From an uncultured Rhizobiaceae group bacterium (GTDB lineage Bacteria; Pseudomonadota; Alphaproteobacteria; Rhizobiales; Rhizobiaceae), in contig CALLHT010000259.1 of NCBI GenBank assembly GCA_938009335.1, forward strand, positions 1-12,902: 12,902 nucleotides of DNA, given 5' to 3'. Each line of letters begins with the position of its first letter. Position 1 is the stretch's first letter. Both the position numbers and the translations under genes were made by a program. Under the pieces are notes generated by a model. It did not search any database. It was not told the origin of the DNA and worked only from the letters and a program-made list of their open reading frames with translations. Below, piece after piece: positions 1-5,261 of the stretch.

Positions 1-1
1 T

Positions 2-85
2 GCACGTAAGATTGGCATGCAGGCCTACCAAGTCAACGGCATCGAGGAGATCAGAGTACTTTTGAAAGCTCTTCAAATCCTATGA
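2..85 (+). CDS. C-terminal end of an upstream protein, possibly a HAD-superfamily hydrolase (partial)
   Basis: Frame 2 is open from the left edge to a TGA at 83-85, giving 28 residues that end in KALQIL. The tail contains ARKIGMQAYQVNGIEEIR. That resembles the end of HAD subfamily IA hydrolases, where an 'A..AG..A..V....ELR..L' strand and helix close the Rossmann fold after the last acidic motif. The catalytic motifs would lie to the left of the window, so the assignment rests on this short resemblance only. The next 148 bases to the GIY-YIG gene hold one REP-like repeat and no other gene. Confidence 0.4.
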   Translation, partial: ARKIGMQAYQVNGIEEIRVLLKALQIL

Positions 86-159
86 CATAATCAGTCAATG
101 CAAGACTTAGACTTAAATTTGGTTCTTCCAATTTGTCATGCTGAACCTCACTCCGTCAT

Positions 160-183
160 CCTCATCCTGAGCTTGTCGAAGGA
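160..183. repeat. REP-like palindrome family A, left arm flanking the GIY-YIG gene
   Basis: These 24 bases match the reverse complement of 491-514 with one mismatch; the core is CTGAGCYTGTCGAAGG. Similarity continues inward for about 12 more bases with two mismatches. The left and right copies point in opposite directions and enclose the GIY-YIG gene. Two more family A copies lie at 1069-1090 and 1120-1143. Short dispersed sequences of this type are common in alphaproteobacterial chromosomes; the family letter is mine. Confidence 0.8.
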
Positions 184-233
184 CGAGGGTGTTGTGAATA
201 GTTTTTTGACAGCTCAGGTAAATCTTCATACGC

Positions 234-485
234 TTACTGAATGAGCGCCTGCTTCTTTTTCCGGTTCCAACCTTTGATCTGGCGTTCGTGGGCAATCCCT
301 TCATCGATGCGATCATAGACTTTCATAAAGACTAACCGCACAGGTCTTCGCTTAAAGGTATATCCCTTGTAAACTCCCGCATTATGTTCCCAAATGCGCG
401 CTTCAACATCCTGTTTAGTAAGCCCAGTATAGTATGAACCATCAGCGCATTCGACTATGTAAACTGTAACTTGCAAGACCCACAC
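234..485 (-). CDS. GIY-YIG nuclease superfamily protein, small single-domain type
   Basis: The product is 83 residues, essentially one GIY-YIG catalytic domain of the UPF0213/YhbQ size class. The first strand reads VTVYIVECADGSYYTG (residues 6-21), where YIV and YTG stand for the GIY and YIG motifs. An Arg follows in VEARIWEHN (27-35), the KGYTFKRRPVRLVF stretch comes after (40-53), and the Glu of AHERQIKGW (65-73) is the usual metal-binding Glu. The fold nicks or cuts DNA in homing endonucleases, UvrC and Slx4-associated nucleases; the substrate of the small stand-alone forms is mostly unknown. The start used is GTG, inside the edge of the flanking repeat. A TTG four codons on (476-474) would give MQVTVYIVE and is equally possible; no strong ribosome site decides. 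Inverted family A repeats lie 50 bases past the stop and 6 bases before the start. Confidence 0.85.
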   Translation of the reverse strand: MWVLQVTVYIVECADGSYYTGLTKQDVEARIWEHNAGVYKGYTFKRRPVRLVFMKVYDRIDEGIAHERQIKGWNRKKKQALIQ

Positions 486-490
486 CCTAG

Positions 491-514
491 TCCTTCGACA
501 GGCTCAGGATGAGG
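491..514. repeat. REP-like palindrome family A, right arm flanking the GIY-YIG gene
   Basis: This is the inverted partner of 160-183 (23 of 24 bases). The core is CCTTCGACAGGCTCAGGATG. It ends six bases before the GTG start of the nuclease, so the upstream region of that gene, and perhaps its start codon, is built from repeat sequence. Confidence 0.8.
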
Positions 515-580
515 GTGATTTTCATCGCTTGAAACTAAAAACTTATCCCCACCCCAAATTCTTGATGCACACTTTTGCGC

Positions 581-1789
581 ATGGATTGGAACCTGGCCAT
601 TGAGAAGAATACCCACGCGCTCGCGCAGATTGTTGCGGGGTTGTGGCGGTTGGTGGGGGTGGAACCCAAGTCTGTAGAGGACTATGAACCATCCATATCG
701 TCAACCGTCCTCGCCACTTCGTCATCCTCGGACTTGATCCGAGGATCCAAGTCCGAACCGGTGGCAATCCTCTCAGTAAGCGCCATCGGCCGGCCTGAAT
801 GCTCGTGCGTGGATGGTCGGTTCAAGTCCGACCATGACGCGAAAATTGAGATTGGTCCGATAACCCGCCGCATACTCATCCGCACCTTACGGACGGTTGA
901 AGCCGCGCTTCGGCGGTTGATTGTGTTGTATGTTTACGTTCATGGCGTGAAAGTGGTTGCGCGGAAGAGACAAGAGAGACGTAATAGGCCTCTGCCGGAT
1001 TTTGCGTCTTTTGGTGCGAGTTACCGACCTCCCGTGTTCAGATTGTTTGATCCCAGAAAACCCCTTACCCTCATGCTGAGCCTGTCGAAGCACGAGGAAG
1101 AGGTGTATGGGGCCTCGCCCCTTCGACAGGCTCAGGGTGAGGGTTTTGGTTTGTCATCCCCAGACCTCTCCACTTCGTCATCCTCGTCCTCGGACTTGTT
1201 CCGGGGATCCAGGCCCGTACCCAGAATATGGTTCGCCAGTACAACCCCGTCATTCCTGTGCTTGGCACAGGAATCCATGCCTGAAGACGCAGAGCATTTG
1301 CTGCACCATCGAAGAATTGGCGAGGCCGCAGGAATGGATCCTCGGGACAAGCCCGAGGATGACGGGTTAAGGTGGATCGACCATGACGGAGTGGGGTTCC
1401 CTCCCTCCGTGGCAGCACCAGTCGAGGCGACCAGCCGAGACGCCTGTGCGCGAACGGACGACGACACGGAGGTGTCGGCGGAAAAACTAATAAGACGCCT
1501 CGCAGCCCTCGACCACGCACTCAACACCATCCCCCAGCAGGCCAAACGCCTCGCCAGAATTATGGCCCAGCGCGAGCATGCGCCAGCGGGGGCTTATTCA
1601 TCTCCCGCTGCGGGTAACCCCTTGCGCGGCTCTTTGCCAAGTCATCCCATCCGCCCCGGCATACCACCCGGCTCCAACAAACAATCAAACGAGCCATCGC
1701 ACGAAATCTTGCGAGAACTTCATGGCCTCGTCCGCGATTGGGAAAAGGATGCATGGGAGCGGCGATGTGAGAATCTGAGCGTGCCGTGA
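581..1789 (+). CDS. Hypothetical protein with in-frame REP-like insertions
   Basis: The frame encodes 402 residues from ATG 581; a TTG two codons earlier also fits, and no clear ribosome site is visible. I do not know a named family or a function. The opening MDWNLAIEKN and later blocks resemble, from memory, hypothetical proteins of rhizobia. Blocks that look like real protein are residues 1-26; 94-125, with helical TLRTVEAALRRLIVLY; 126-160, ending FRLFDPRK; 299-332, a basic helix with EKLIRRLAALDHALNTIPQQ; and 374-395. Between them lie translated palindromes: about residues 47-57 (SSSSDLIRGSK), 163-188 (LSLSKH, PLRQAQGEG) and 197-262 (SSSDLFRGSRP, MDPRDKPEDD). Such peptides are the usual translations of these repeats. 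Four stretches of ordinary protein sharing one frame with about 100 repeat-derived residues argue for in-frame insertion. No signal peptide or clear membrane anchor is seen. The gene converges on rnpB. It may be decaying. Confidence 0.6.
   Translation: MDWNLAIEKNTHALAQIVAGLWRLVGVEPKSVEDYEPSISSTVLATSSSSDLIRGSKSEPVAILSVSAIGRPECSCVDGRFKSDHDAKIEIGPITRRILIRTLRTVEAALRRLIVLYVYVHGVKVVARKRQERRNRPLPDFASFGASYRPPVFRLFDPRKPLTLMLSLSKHEEEVYGASPLRQAQGEGFGLSSPDLSTSSSSSSDLFRGSRPVPRIWFASTTPSFLCLAQESMPEDAEHLLHHRRIGEAAGMDPRDKPEDDGLRWIDHDGVGFPPSVAAPVEATSRDACARTDDDTEVSAEKLIRRLAALDHALNTIPQQAKRLARIMAQREHAPAGAYSSPAAGNPLRGSLPSHPIRPGIPPGSNKQSNEPSHEILRELHGLVRDWEKDAWERRCENLSVP
711..757. repeat. REP-like palindrome family B, copy 1 (in coding frame)
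   Basis: A nine-base perfect stem has arms ATCCTCGGA (724-732) and TCCGAGGAT (738-746) around the loop CTTGA. The lead-in CCACTTCGTCATCCTCG is shared exactly with copy 2 at 1171. It translates as SSSSDLIRGSKS inside the host frame without a stop. Confidence 0.85.
1069..1143. repeat. Inverted pair of REP-like family A palindromes (REPIN-like, in coding frame)
   Basis: One copy (1069-1090, CCTCATGCTGAGCCTGTCG onward) faces an inverted copy (1120-1143, CCTTCGACAGGCTCAGGGTG onward), separated by 29 bases. Two REPs in inverted orientation with a short spacer is the arrangement called a REPIN in other bacteria. The pair is read through in frame as LSLSKH then PLRQAQGEG. Confidence 0.85.
1171..1211. 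repeat. REP-like palindrome family B, copy 2 (in coding frame)
   Basis: This is the same element as 711-757, with a tandem duplication of TCCTCG at about 1181-1192 that keeps the reading frame. The stem is TCCTCGGA (1187-1194) and TCCGGGGA (1200-1207) around CTTGT, eight pairs with one G-T pair. It forms the left end of a composite that closes with inverted copy 3 at 1333. Confidence 0.8.
1247..1280. repeat. REP-like palindrome family C (in coding frame)
   Basis: A perfect nine-base stem has arms ATTCCTGTG (1252-1260) and CACAGGAAT (1266-1274) around the loop CTTGG, preceded by CCCGTC and followed by CCATGCC. Stem length, loop and flanks copy the family B layout with a different stem sequence. 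It sits between family B copies 2 and 3. Confidence 0.8.
1333..1364. repeat. REP-like palindrome family B, copy 3, inverted (in coding frame)
   Basis: A perfect nine-base stem has arms ATCCTCGGG (1338-1346) and CCCGAGGAT (1352-1360) around ACAAG, the complement of the CTTGT loop. Its orientation is opposite to copies 1 and 2, so 1171-1364 is bounded by inverted family B ends. It is read in the host frame as MDPRDKPEDD. Confidence 0.85.
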
Positions 1790-1816
1790 TGTGTCTGCGT
1801 TTCGCCTCCAGCGAGC

Positions 1817-1835
1817 AAAAAAAACAAACAAAATT
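1817..1835 (-). terminator. T-rich tract after rnpB
   Basis: On the minus strand rnpB is followed within four bases by AATTTTGTTTG and eight consecutive T. There is no separate hairpin, but the closing P1 helix of the RNA could act as the stem of an intrinsic terminator. The tract also lies just past the stop of the convergent plus-strand gene. Confidence 0.5.
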
Positions 1836-1838
1836 ACC

Positions 1839-2250
1839 AGTCGGCCTGTAAGCCGGGTTCTGTACGGCCCCGCGCCGAGACACAGGACGTGGTGATTATT
1901 CATCTTGGGTCACAATTGCTTGCAACCTCACCGCAACCTACCCGGATAGTCGACCTGAAAACCGGCCAGTGGGTTGCCCCACGCGCTATCCCTATTCGGT
2001 TTTGCTCCCGATGGGGTTTACCTTGCCAATGACATTGCTGCCCTTGCGGTGGGCTCTTACCCCACCCTTTCACCCTTGCCATAGTTGATGGTCTACCATC
2101 GACGTCGGCGGTTTACTTTCTGTGGCACTTTCCCTCGGGTTCGCTTGCGCTTCCCCGGCCGGGAGTTACCCGGCATCGTGTTTCCATGGAGCCCGGACTT
2201 TCCTCCGTTGCGTCTTTTCAGAACTTGCAACAGCAATCACCCGGCCGACT
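1839..2250 (-). ncRNA. rnpB: RNase P RNA, bacterial class A
   Basis: This is the catalytic RNA subunit of RNase P, which removes the 5' leader from precursor tRNAs. Read on the minus strand, it opens with AGTCGGCCGGGTGATTGCTG and carries the conserved GGAGGAAAGTCCGGGCTCCA block (2188-2207). Further on come the helix with ACCGCCGACG, the motif AGGGTGAAAGGGTGGGGTAA, the GAGCAAAACCGAATAGGGAT region, and an end containing CAGAACCCGGCTTACAGGCC. The first eight bases, AGTCGGCC, pair exactly with the last eight, GGCCGACT, closing helix P1 and fixing both ends to within a base or two. The length of about 412 is normal for alphaproteobacteria. The open frames in this stretch are incidental. Confidence 0.97.
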
Positions 2251-2278
2251 GGCAAAACGGAACATAATCAGCGCACTA

Positions 2279-2299
2279 CAGAAAACCTAGCGTTTTCTG
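2279..2299. promoter_or_regulatory. Palindrome upstream of rnpB
   Basis: Perfect eight-base arms CAGAAAAC (2279-2286) and GTTTTCTG (2292-2299) surround a five-base loop. It lies 29 to 49 bases before the 5' end of rnpB, overlapping where its -35 element should be. A possible -10 is TATGTT at -16 to -11. An operator or factor-binding site is a guess; there is no U-tract to make it a terminator for either strand. Confidence 0.35.
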
Positions 2300-2428
2300 A
2301 AAATCGACAGAGAAAATTTATGGTCATATTTCTCCAAAATAGTCTTTACGTTACGTCATTTTTCTGCAAGAAACGCAAGCGATGTTAACCATAGCCCCAA
2401 TGGGCAATACATTTAATGGAGGGCTCTA

Positions 2429-2770
2429 ATGAGCAAACGTGCAGAATTGATTGAAAAATATGCGGGTGATCTAAAAAGCAAATGTGGGATGACACCGGAC
2501 ATGGACCTTCTGACAAAGGTAACCATCGGTTGTGGTCCTTCTATTTACAATGCAGATGCATCAACTGTTTCCGGCTCAGACCAAGGCGAGTTGGATACTG
2601 TTAAAAATAATTTCCTGATTAAAAAATTGGGTTTGGCTGACAGCTCTGCGCTTGATGAAGCGATTGCATCTGTGATCGAGACATATGGCAAATCAGAGCG
2701 CAACAAATATCGCGCGGTTGTTTACTACATGCTTACAAAGCATTTCGGAAAAGAATCCGTATACAACTAA
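2429..2770 (+). CDS. DUF2853 family protein
   Basis: The product is 113 residues, the usual length of this family of small cytoplasmic alpha-helical proteins without known function. Hallmarks are the N-terminal MSKRAELIEKYAGDLKSK, the block MTPDMDLLTKVTIGCGPSIY (21-40), then the NADASTVSGSD and VKNNFLIKKLGL blocks, and the C-terminal YGKSERNKYRAVVYYMLTKHF (85-105). No signal peptide or membrane segment is present. The start is supported by GGAGGG eight bases upstream. The gene stands alone: rnpB is divergent on the left with a 178-base gap, and a strong hairpin follows on the right. The family assignment is firm; the role is unknown. Confidence 0.92.
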   Translation: MSKRAELIEKYAGDLKSKCGMTPDMDLLTKVTIGCGPSIYNADASTVSGSDQGELDTVKNNFLIKKLGLADSSALDEAIASVIETYGKSERNKYRAVVYYMLTKHFGKESVYN

Positions 2771-2828
2771 TCCGGACTTGACCTTGTTTCCGGGGCGCAA
2801 TTTGGAAATGGGGTTCAAGGGGCGGATG

Positions 2829-2863
2829 GGCTTTCCTGGCATGCCAGGGAAGCCTTTCGTTTA
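2829..2863 (+). terminator. Rho-independent terminator after the DUF2853 gene
   Basis: Arms GGCTTTCCTGGC (2829-2840) and GCCAGGGAAGCC (2843-2854) pair over 12 positions with one G-T, the inner pairs opening to form the loop. TTTCGTTTA follows. It sits 59 bases past the stop codon. Confidence 0.7.
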
Positions 2864-2898
2864 TGACTAAGCAGTTTTAACGCGCCACAAAACTATCC

Positions 2899-2913
2899 TT
2901 AATCAAACATTAA
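2899..2913. promoter_or_regulatory. TTAA-N7-TTAA box (CtrA-like) before the hydrolase gene
   Basis: TTAATCAAACATTAA matches the consensus TTAA-N7-TTAA of the alphaproteobacterial cell-cycle regulator CtrA exactly. It lies 51 bases before the chosen start of the hydrolase gene, a reasonable promoter distance. Only eight bases are specified, so chance is a real alternative. Confidence 0.35.
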
Positions 2914-2964
2914 TTGGCCTCATGCACACTGTATGGTATCCTGACCATAGAGATGAGCATAACA

Positions 2965-3792
2965 ATGAATGTTTCGCGTAGAAAATTCACTAACAGCTTG
3001 ATTGCCGCCCCGGCAGTTTTGTCGACGTTTGGCTTCGTTGGCGAAGCACAAGCAGCACGCAAAACCACGCATCGATATGGCGCGAATAAACTCGACTGGT
3101 ATCCAGCCCGCAATGCCTCACCCAACGCGCCGATTTTGGTGTATGTTCATGGCGGAGCATGGGCGTTGGGCAATCGCGGGCAAGTTCATTCAAAGCCGAA
3201 GCATTTTACATCGAACGGCTATCATTTTGTTTCCGTCACCTACACATTGTTTCCAGCAGCCAATGCGCAGACGCAAGCTTTGCAAGTTGGCGAAGCAGTA
3301 AATTGGGTTTACGCAAATGCCACAAGGTTTGGTGCAGATCCCGAGCGCATCGCATTAATGGGCCATTCTGCCGGATGTCATCTATCTTCACTTGCAACCC
3401 TTACTGGCGCTGCTCAACCTGTCAAAGCGCTCATCTGCAATGATACACGCGCCTATGATCTTCCATTCCTGGCGCGGTTAAGCGGCGGCGGATTGCCTGC
3501 TTTGTATGCACCAGCCTTTAGCAACAGAAAGATGTGGGAAGCCTGGTCCCCGATTTCTTATTCGGGATTGAAGCAACAGCCCCCTACTCTGGTCGCTTGG
3601 TCCGGCGGACGCGGGCGCGATAAGGTCTCAAAACATTTTGCTGACGCGCTGGAATATGACGGAACTGACGTGACGCGTTTTGATGGCAAGAGAAAATACA
3701 ATCACTATTCGATAGATCGGAGGATGGGTCGCGAGCGCAAGGGCCTTACGCAGGCAATCGATGGTTTTCTTGAAGAAAAGCTGTTGGTCTAA
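2965..3792 (+). CDS. Exported alpha/beta hydrolase (esterase/lipase-like)
   Basis: The product is 275 residues with the serine-hydrolase layout of the HSL/BD-FAE-like alpha/beta hydrolases. HGGAW (62-66) is the oxyanion-hole motif, GHSAG places the nucleophile at Ser135, and likely partners are Asp219 (GGRGRDKV) and His247 (YNHYSI). The N-terminus reads MNVSRRKFTNSLIAAPAVLS, a twin-arginine-like signal peptide with cleavage probably after GEAQA (residue 30), so the folded enzyme would act in the periplasm. Small ester or amide hydrolysis is likely; the substrate is unknown. The start at 2965 is chosen because it puts SRRKF near the N-terminus. ATG 2953 and a start at 2914 would lengthen it, and no strong ribosome site separates the options. 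A TTAA-N7-TTAA box lies upstream. Confidence 0.85.
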   Translation: MNVSRRKFTNSLIAAPAVLSTFGFVGEAQAARKTTHRYGANKLDWYPARNASPNAPILVYVHGGAWALGNRGQVHSKPKHFTSNGYHFVSVTYTLFPAANAQTQALQVGEAVNWVYANATRFGADPERIALMGHSAGCHLSSLATLTGAAQPVKALICNDTRAYDLPFLARLSGGGLPALYAPAFSNRKMWEAWSPISYSGLKQQPPTLVAWSGGRGRDKVSKHFADALEYDGTDVTRFDGKRKYNHYSIDRRMGRERKGLTQAIDGFLEEKLLV

Positions 3793-3844
3793 AGAAAAGT
3801 CGGCGATCACTTTTTCATTTTAGTATTGATTTTTTGTGACGTTC

Positions 3845-3866
3845 TTGGACACTATAACGTGTCTAA
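3845..3866. promoter_or_regulatory. Palindromic operator-like site over a putative -10 box
   Basis: Arms TTGGACAC (3845-3852) and GTGTCTAA (3859-3866) are complementary at seven of eight positions and enclose TATAAC. TATAAC would serve as a -10 box, with TTTTTG (3831-3836) at 16 bases as a poor -35. The site ends 20 bases before the ATG of the secreted protein. A repressor site is the natural reading, but no regulator gene is nearby. Confidence 0.4.
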
Positions 3867-3886
3867 GAAAGTGTGGGGAAACTCTA

Positions 3887-4294
3887 ATGAAACAACTGGT
3901 AAGAATTTCAATGATGTCGGCGATTGTAGGCATCACCGCTATCGATCATGCAAGTGCTGGCGGGCGCGAGACAGTTACTGTGAAGGCTGGGCAAAAGACG
4001 TTGATTTATCAACTTGGGGTGTACCTCTCCACGTGCGGACACATGGCTTACCCGAAATTCAAGGCTAAGAAGTCAAAGAATGGCGGTTCGTTGACATCAT
4101 CCAATGGAAGTTTCATTGCAAACAGTGGCCGCTGCAAAGGAAAACGCCTGCGTTCTACGGGAGTGTATTATACGCCTAAACCCGGGTTTAGAGGGCAAGA
4201 TACTGCCAAGGTTTCTCTTGGCTTTCCGGTCGATTCAGATTCGCCTTGGGGAATTCAATACGAAACTATTCGTTTCACAATCAACGTGGAATAA
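3887..4294 (+). CDS. Small secreted protein, family not recognised
   Basis: The product is 135 residues. MKQLVRISMMSAIVGITAID and a following ASA form a signal peptide with cleavage expected after residue 24, giving a mature protein of about 111 residues in the periplasm or outside. The mature part is basic around residues 56-65 and has two cysteines (Cys50 in STCGHM, Cys83 in GRCKG) that could form one disulfide. The second half, with YYTPKPGFRGQDTAKVSLGF (94-113) and a final beta-rich ETIRFTINV, resembles the 'P..GF.G.D.F.Y' strand pattern of cadherin-like or Ig-like repeats, suggesting a single beta-sandwich. GGGGA eight bases before the ATG supports this start over an upstream one at 3836. 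A palindrome overlaps its likely promoter and a stem-loop follows its stop. No function is assigned. Confidence 0.75.
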   Translation: MKQLVRISMMSAIVGITAIDHASAGGRETVTVKAGQKTLIYQLGVYLSTCGHMAYPKFKAKKSKNGGSLTSSNGSFIANSGRCKGKRLRSTGVYYTPKPGFRGQDTAKVSLGFPVDSDSPWGIQYETIRFTINVE

Positions 4295-4312
4295 ACAGAT
4301 CAGAGATTGACC

Positions 4313-4337
4313 TTCAGGCGGCATCATACCGCCTGAA
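4313..4337. terminator. Stem-loop between convergent genes
   Basis: A perfect nine-base stem has arms TTCAGGCGG (4313-4321) and CCGCCTGAA (4329-4337) with a seven-base loop. It lies between the stops at 4294 (plus) and 4349 (minus) and may end transcription from both sides. Neither strand has a good U-tract after the stem, so it is not a textbook terminator. Confidence 0.5.
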
Positions 4338-4348
4338 AAAGCACTGAG

Positions 4349-5152
4349 TTACGCCAGAATACGCTGAACTTTGCGGCAATAATTGGCACTGATTTTGTTC
4401 ATACGCTTTGCGCCATGGCCTGCATTGTATTTCAAGATTGTTCCACAGGTTGAGCCACCAGCCAAGCGATGCGCTTTACCAAGGTATTTCATACCCCAAT
4501 ACAGATTGGTGGCTGGATTATAAAGCTGCTTACGCGACCCCTTATATCCCATGCCGCGAGCCGTCGCGAGCTTGATCTGCATCAGACCGATTTCGCCAGC
4601 TCCGCCCGTCACATTCGGGCGGAATGTGCTTTCGACCTGCACAACTGCACGGGCAAGTGAGTACGGAACGCCGTGTTGCTTGGCATATTTTGCGATCAAC
4701 GCACCATATTTCCCTTTTGGCGTGACAGTCGGTGTGACTTTGGGCGCAGCAATTGTTTTAGCAGGTTTGGGATCAGCCGCTTTCTTGCGTGATTTAATTA
4801 CGTCCCATGTCCAGCCATCGTCTTCACCACGACCGCTGAATGAACGCCGAGTCGTCTGCTTTTCTTTGTTGTCGGTACTTACTGCTCGAAGAGAAGCGGT
4901 CCGTTTTTTGCGGCGCTCCTCCATGCGTTCGCGGATCGCTTCGCGCCGTTCAGCAATTCGATCTTGCCAGTCTTGAATGCGCTTTGCTTGCTTCTCCCGA
5001 AGTGGCTCCCCACGATCTTGAGAAACATCTACAGCAAGTGCGCCATAGGTGGTTTTCCCATCAGCAAAAGCAGAAGTTGATATGGTGGTGCATGCTAAAA
5101 CGCAGGAAACAAATACGGCCTTTGACGACCGCGAGACAACTTTATGAAACAT
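4349..5152 (-). CDS. Lytic transglycosylase, SLT domain (family 1-like)
   Basis: The product is 267 residues and should cleave the MurNAc-GlcNAc bond of peptidoglycan in the periplasm with formation of 1,6-anhydroMurNAc. Residues 1-30 are a signal peptide ending SAFA. Residues 50-85 are a charged helical or coiled-coil stretch rich in Arg, Glu and Lys, and 100-145 are a Lys/Pro/Thr linker. The SLT domain is at about 148-260. Catalytic Glu174 lies in QVESTF, followed by the GEIGLMQIK block (186-194), NPATNLYWGMKYL (212-224) and KYNAGHG (241-247). Cys236 and Cys259 in the domain could form a disulfide. GGGGAAG six bases before the ATG supports the start. It follows the amidase gene on the same strand after a 109-base gap, so it probably has its own promoter. 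Confidence 0.92.
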   Translation of the reverse strand: MFHKVVSRSSKAVFVSCVLACTTISTSAFADGKTTYGALAVDVSQDRGEPLREKQAKRIQDWQDRIAERREAIRERMEERRKKRTASLRAVSTDNKEKQTTRRSFSGRGEDDGWTWDVIKSRKKAADPKPAKTIAAPKVTPTVTPKGKYGALIAKYAKQHGVPYSLARAVVQVESTFRPNVTGGAGEIGLMQIKLATARGMGYKGSRKQLYNPATNLYWGMKYLGKAHRLAGGSTCGTILKYNAGHGAKRMNKISANYCRKVQRILA

Positions 5153-5261
5153 GTCTTCCCCTTAGAAGTGGATTAACCAGCCTCCCTTCGCAGCGAATTA
5201 GGCTAAAAAGAAGAAAACTCAAAACAAGTTACGTTACGGGATGTTACAGTCTCGCTAAGAA

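Noticed and set aside
113..316. Minus-strand frame of 67 codons overlapping the nuclease gene
   Set aside because: Its second half is the translation of repeat A (LRQAQDEDD) and its first half is the shadow of the GIY-YIG frame.
711..1364. Possible CRISPR array because of several short repeats
   Set aside because: The repeats belong to different families, alternate in orientation and have irregular spacing; no array with constant repeats and spacers exists.
1107..1370. Plus-strand frame of 87 codons in another phase
   Set aside because: It consists almost entirely of repeat translation with no independent protein-like block and no ribosome site.
1071..1545. Two overlapping minus-strand open frames of 149 and 137 codons
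   Set aside because: They are antisense translations of the REP-like repeats (HPRACPEDP, DPRNKSEDE-type peptides), which stay open in several frames. The plus strand has the recognisable protein blocks.
1900..2388. Open frames of 60 to 88 codons on both strands
   Set aside because: They lie within or across the RNase P RNA gene, which accounts for the sequence.
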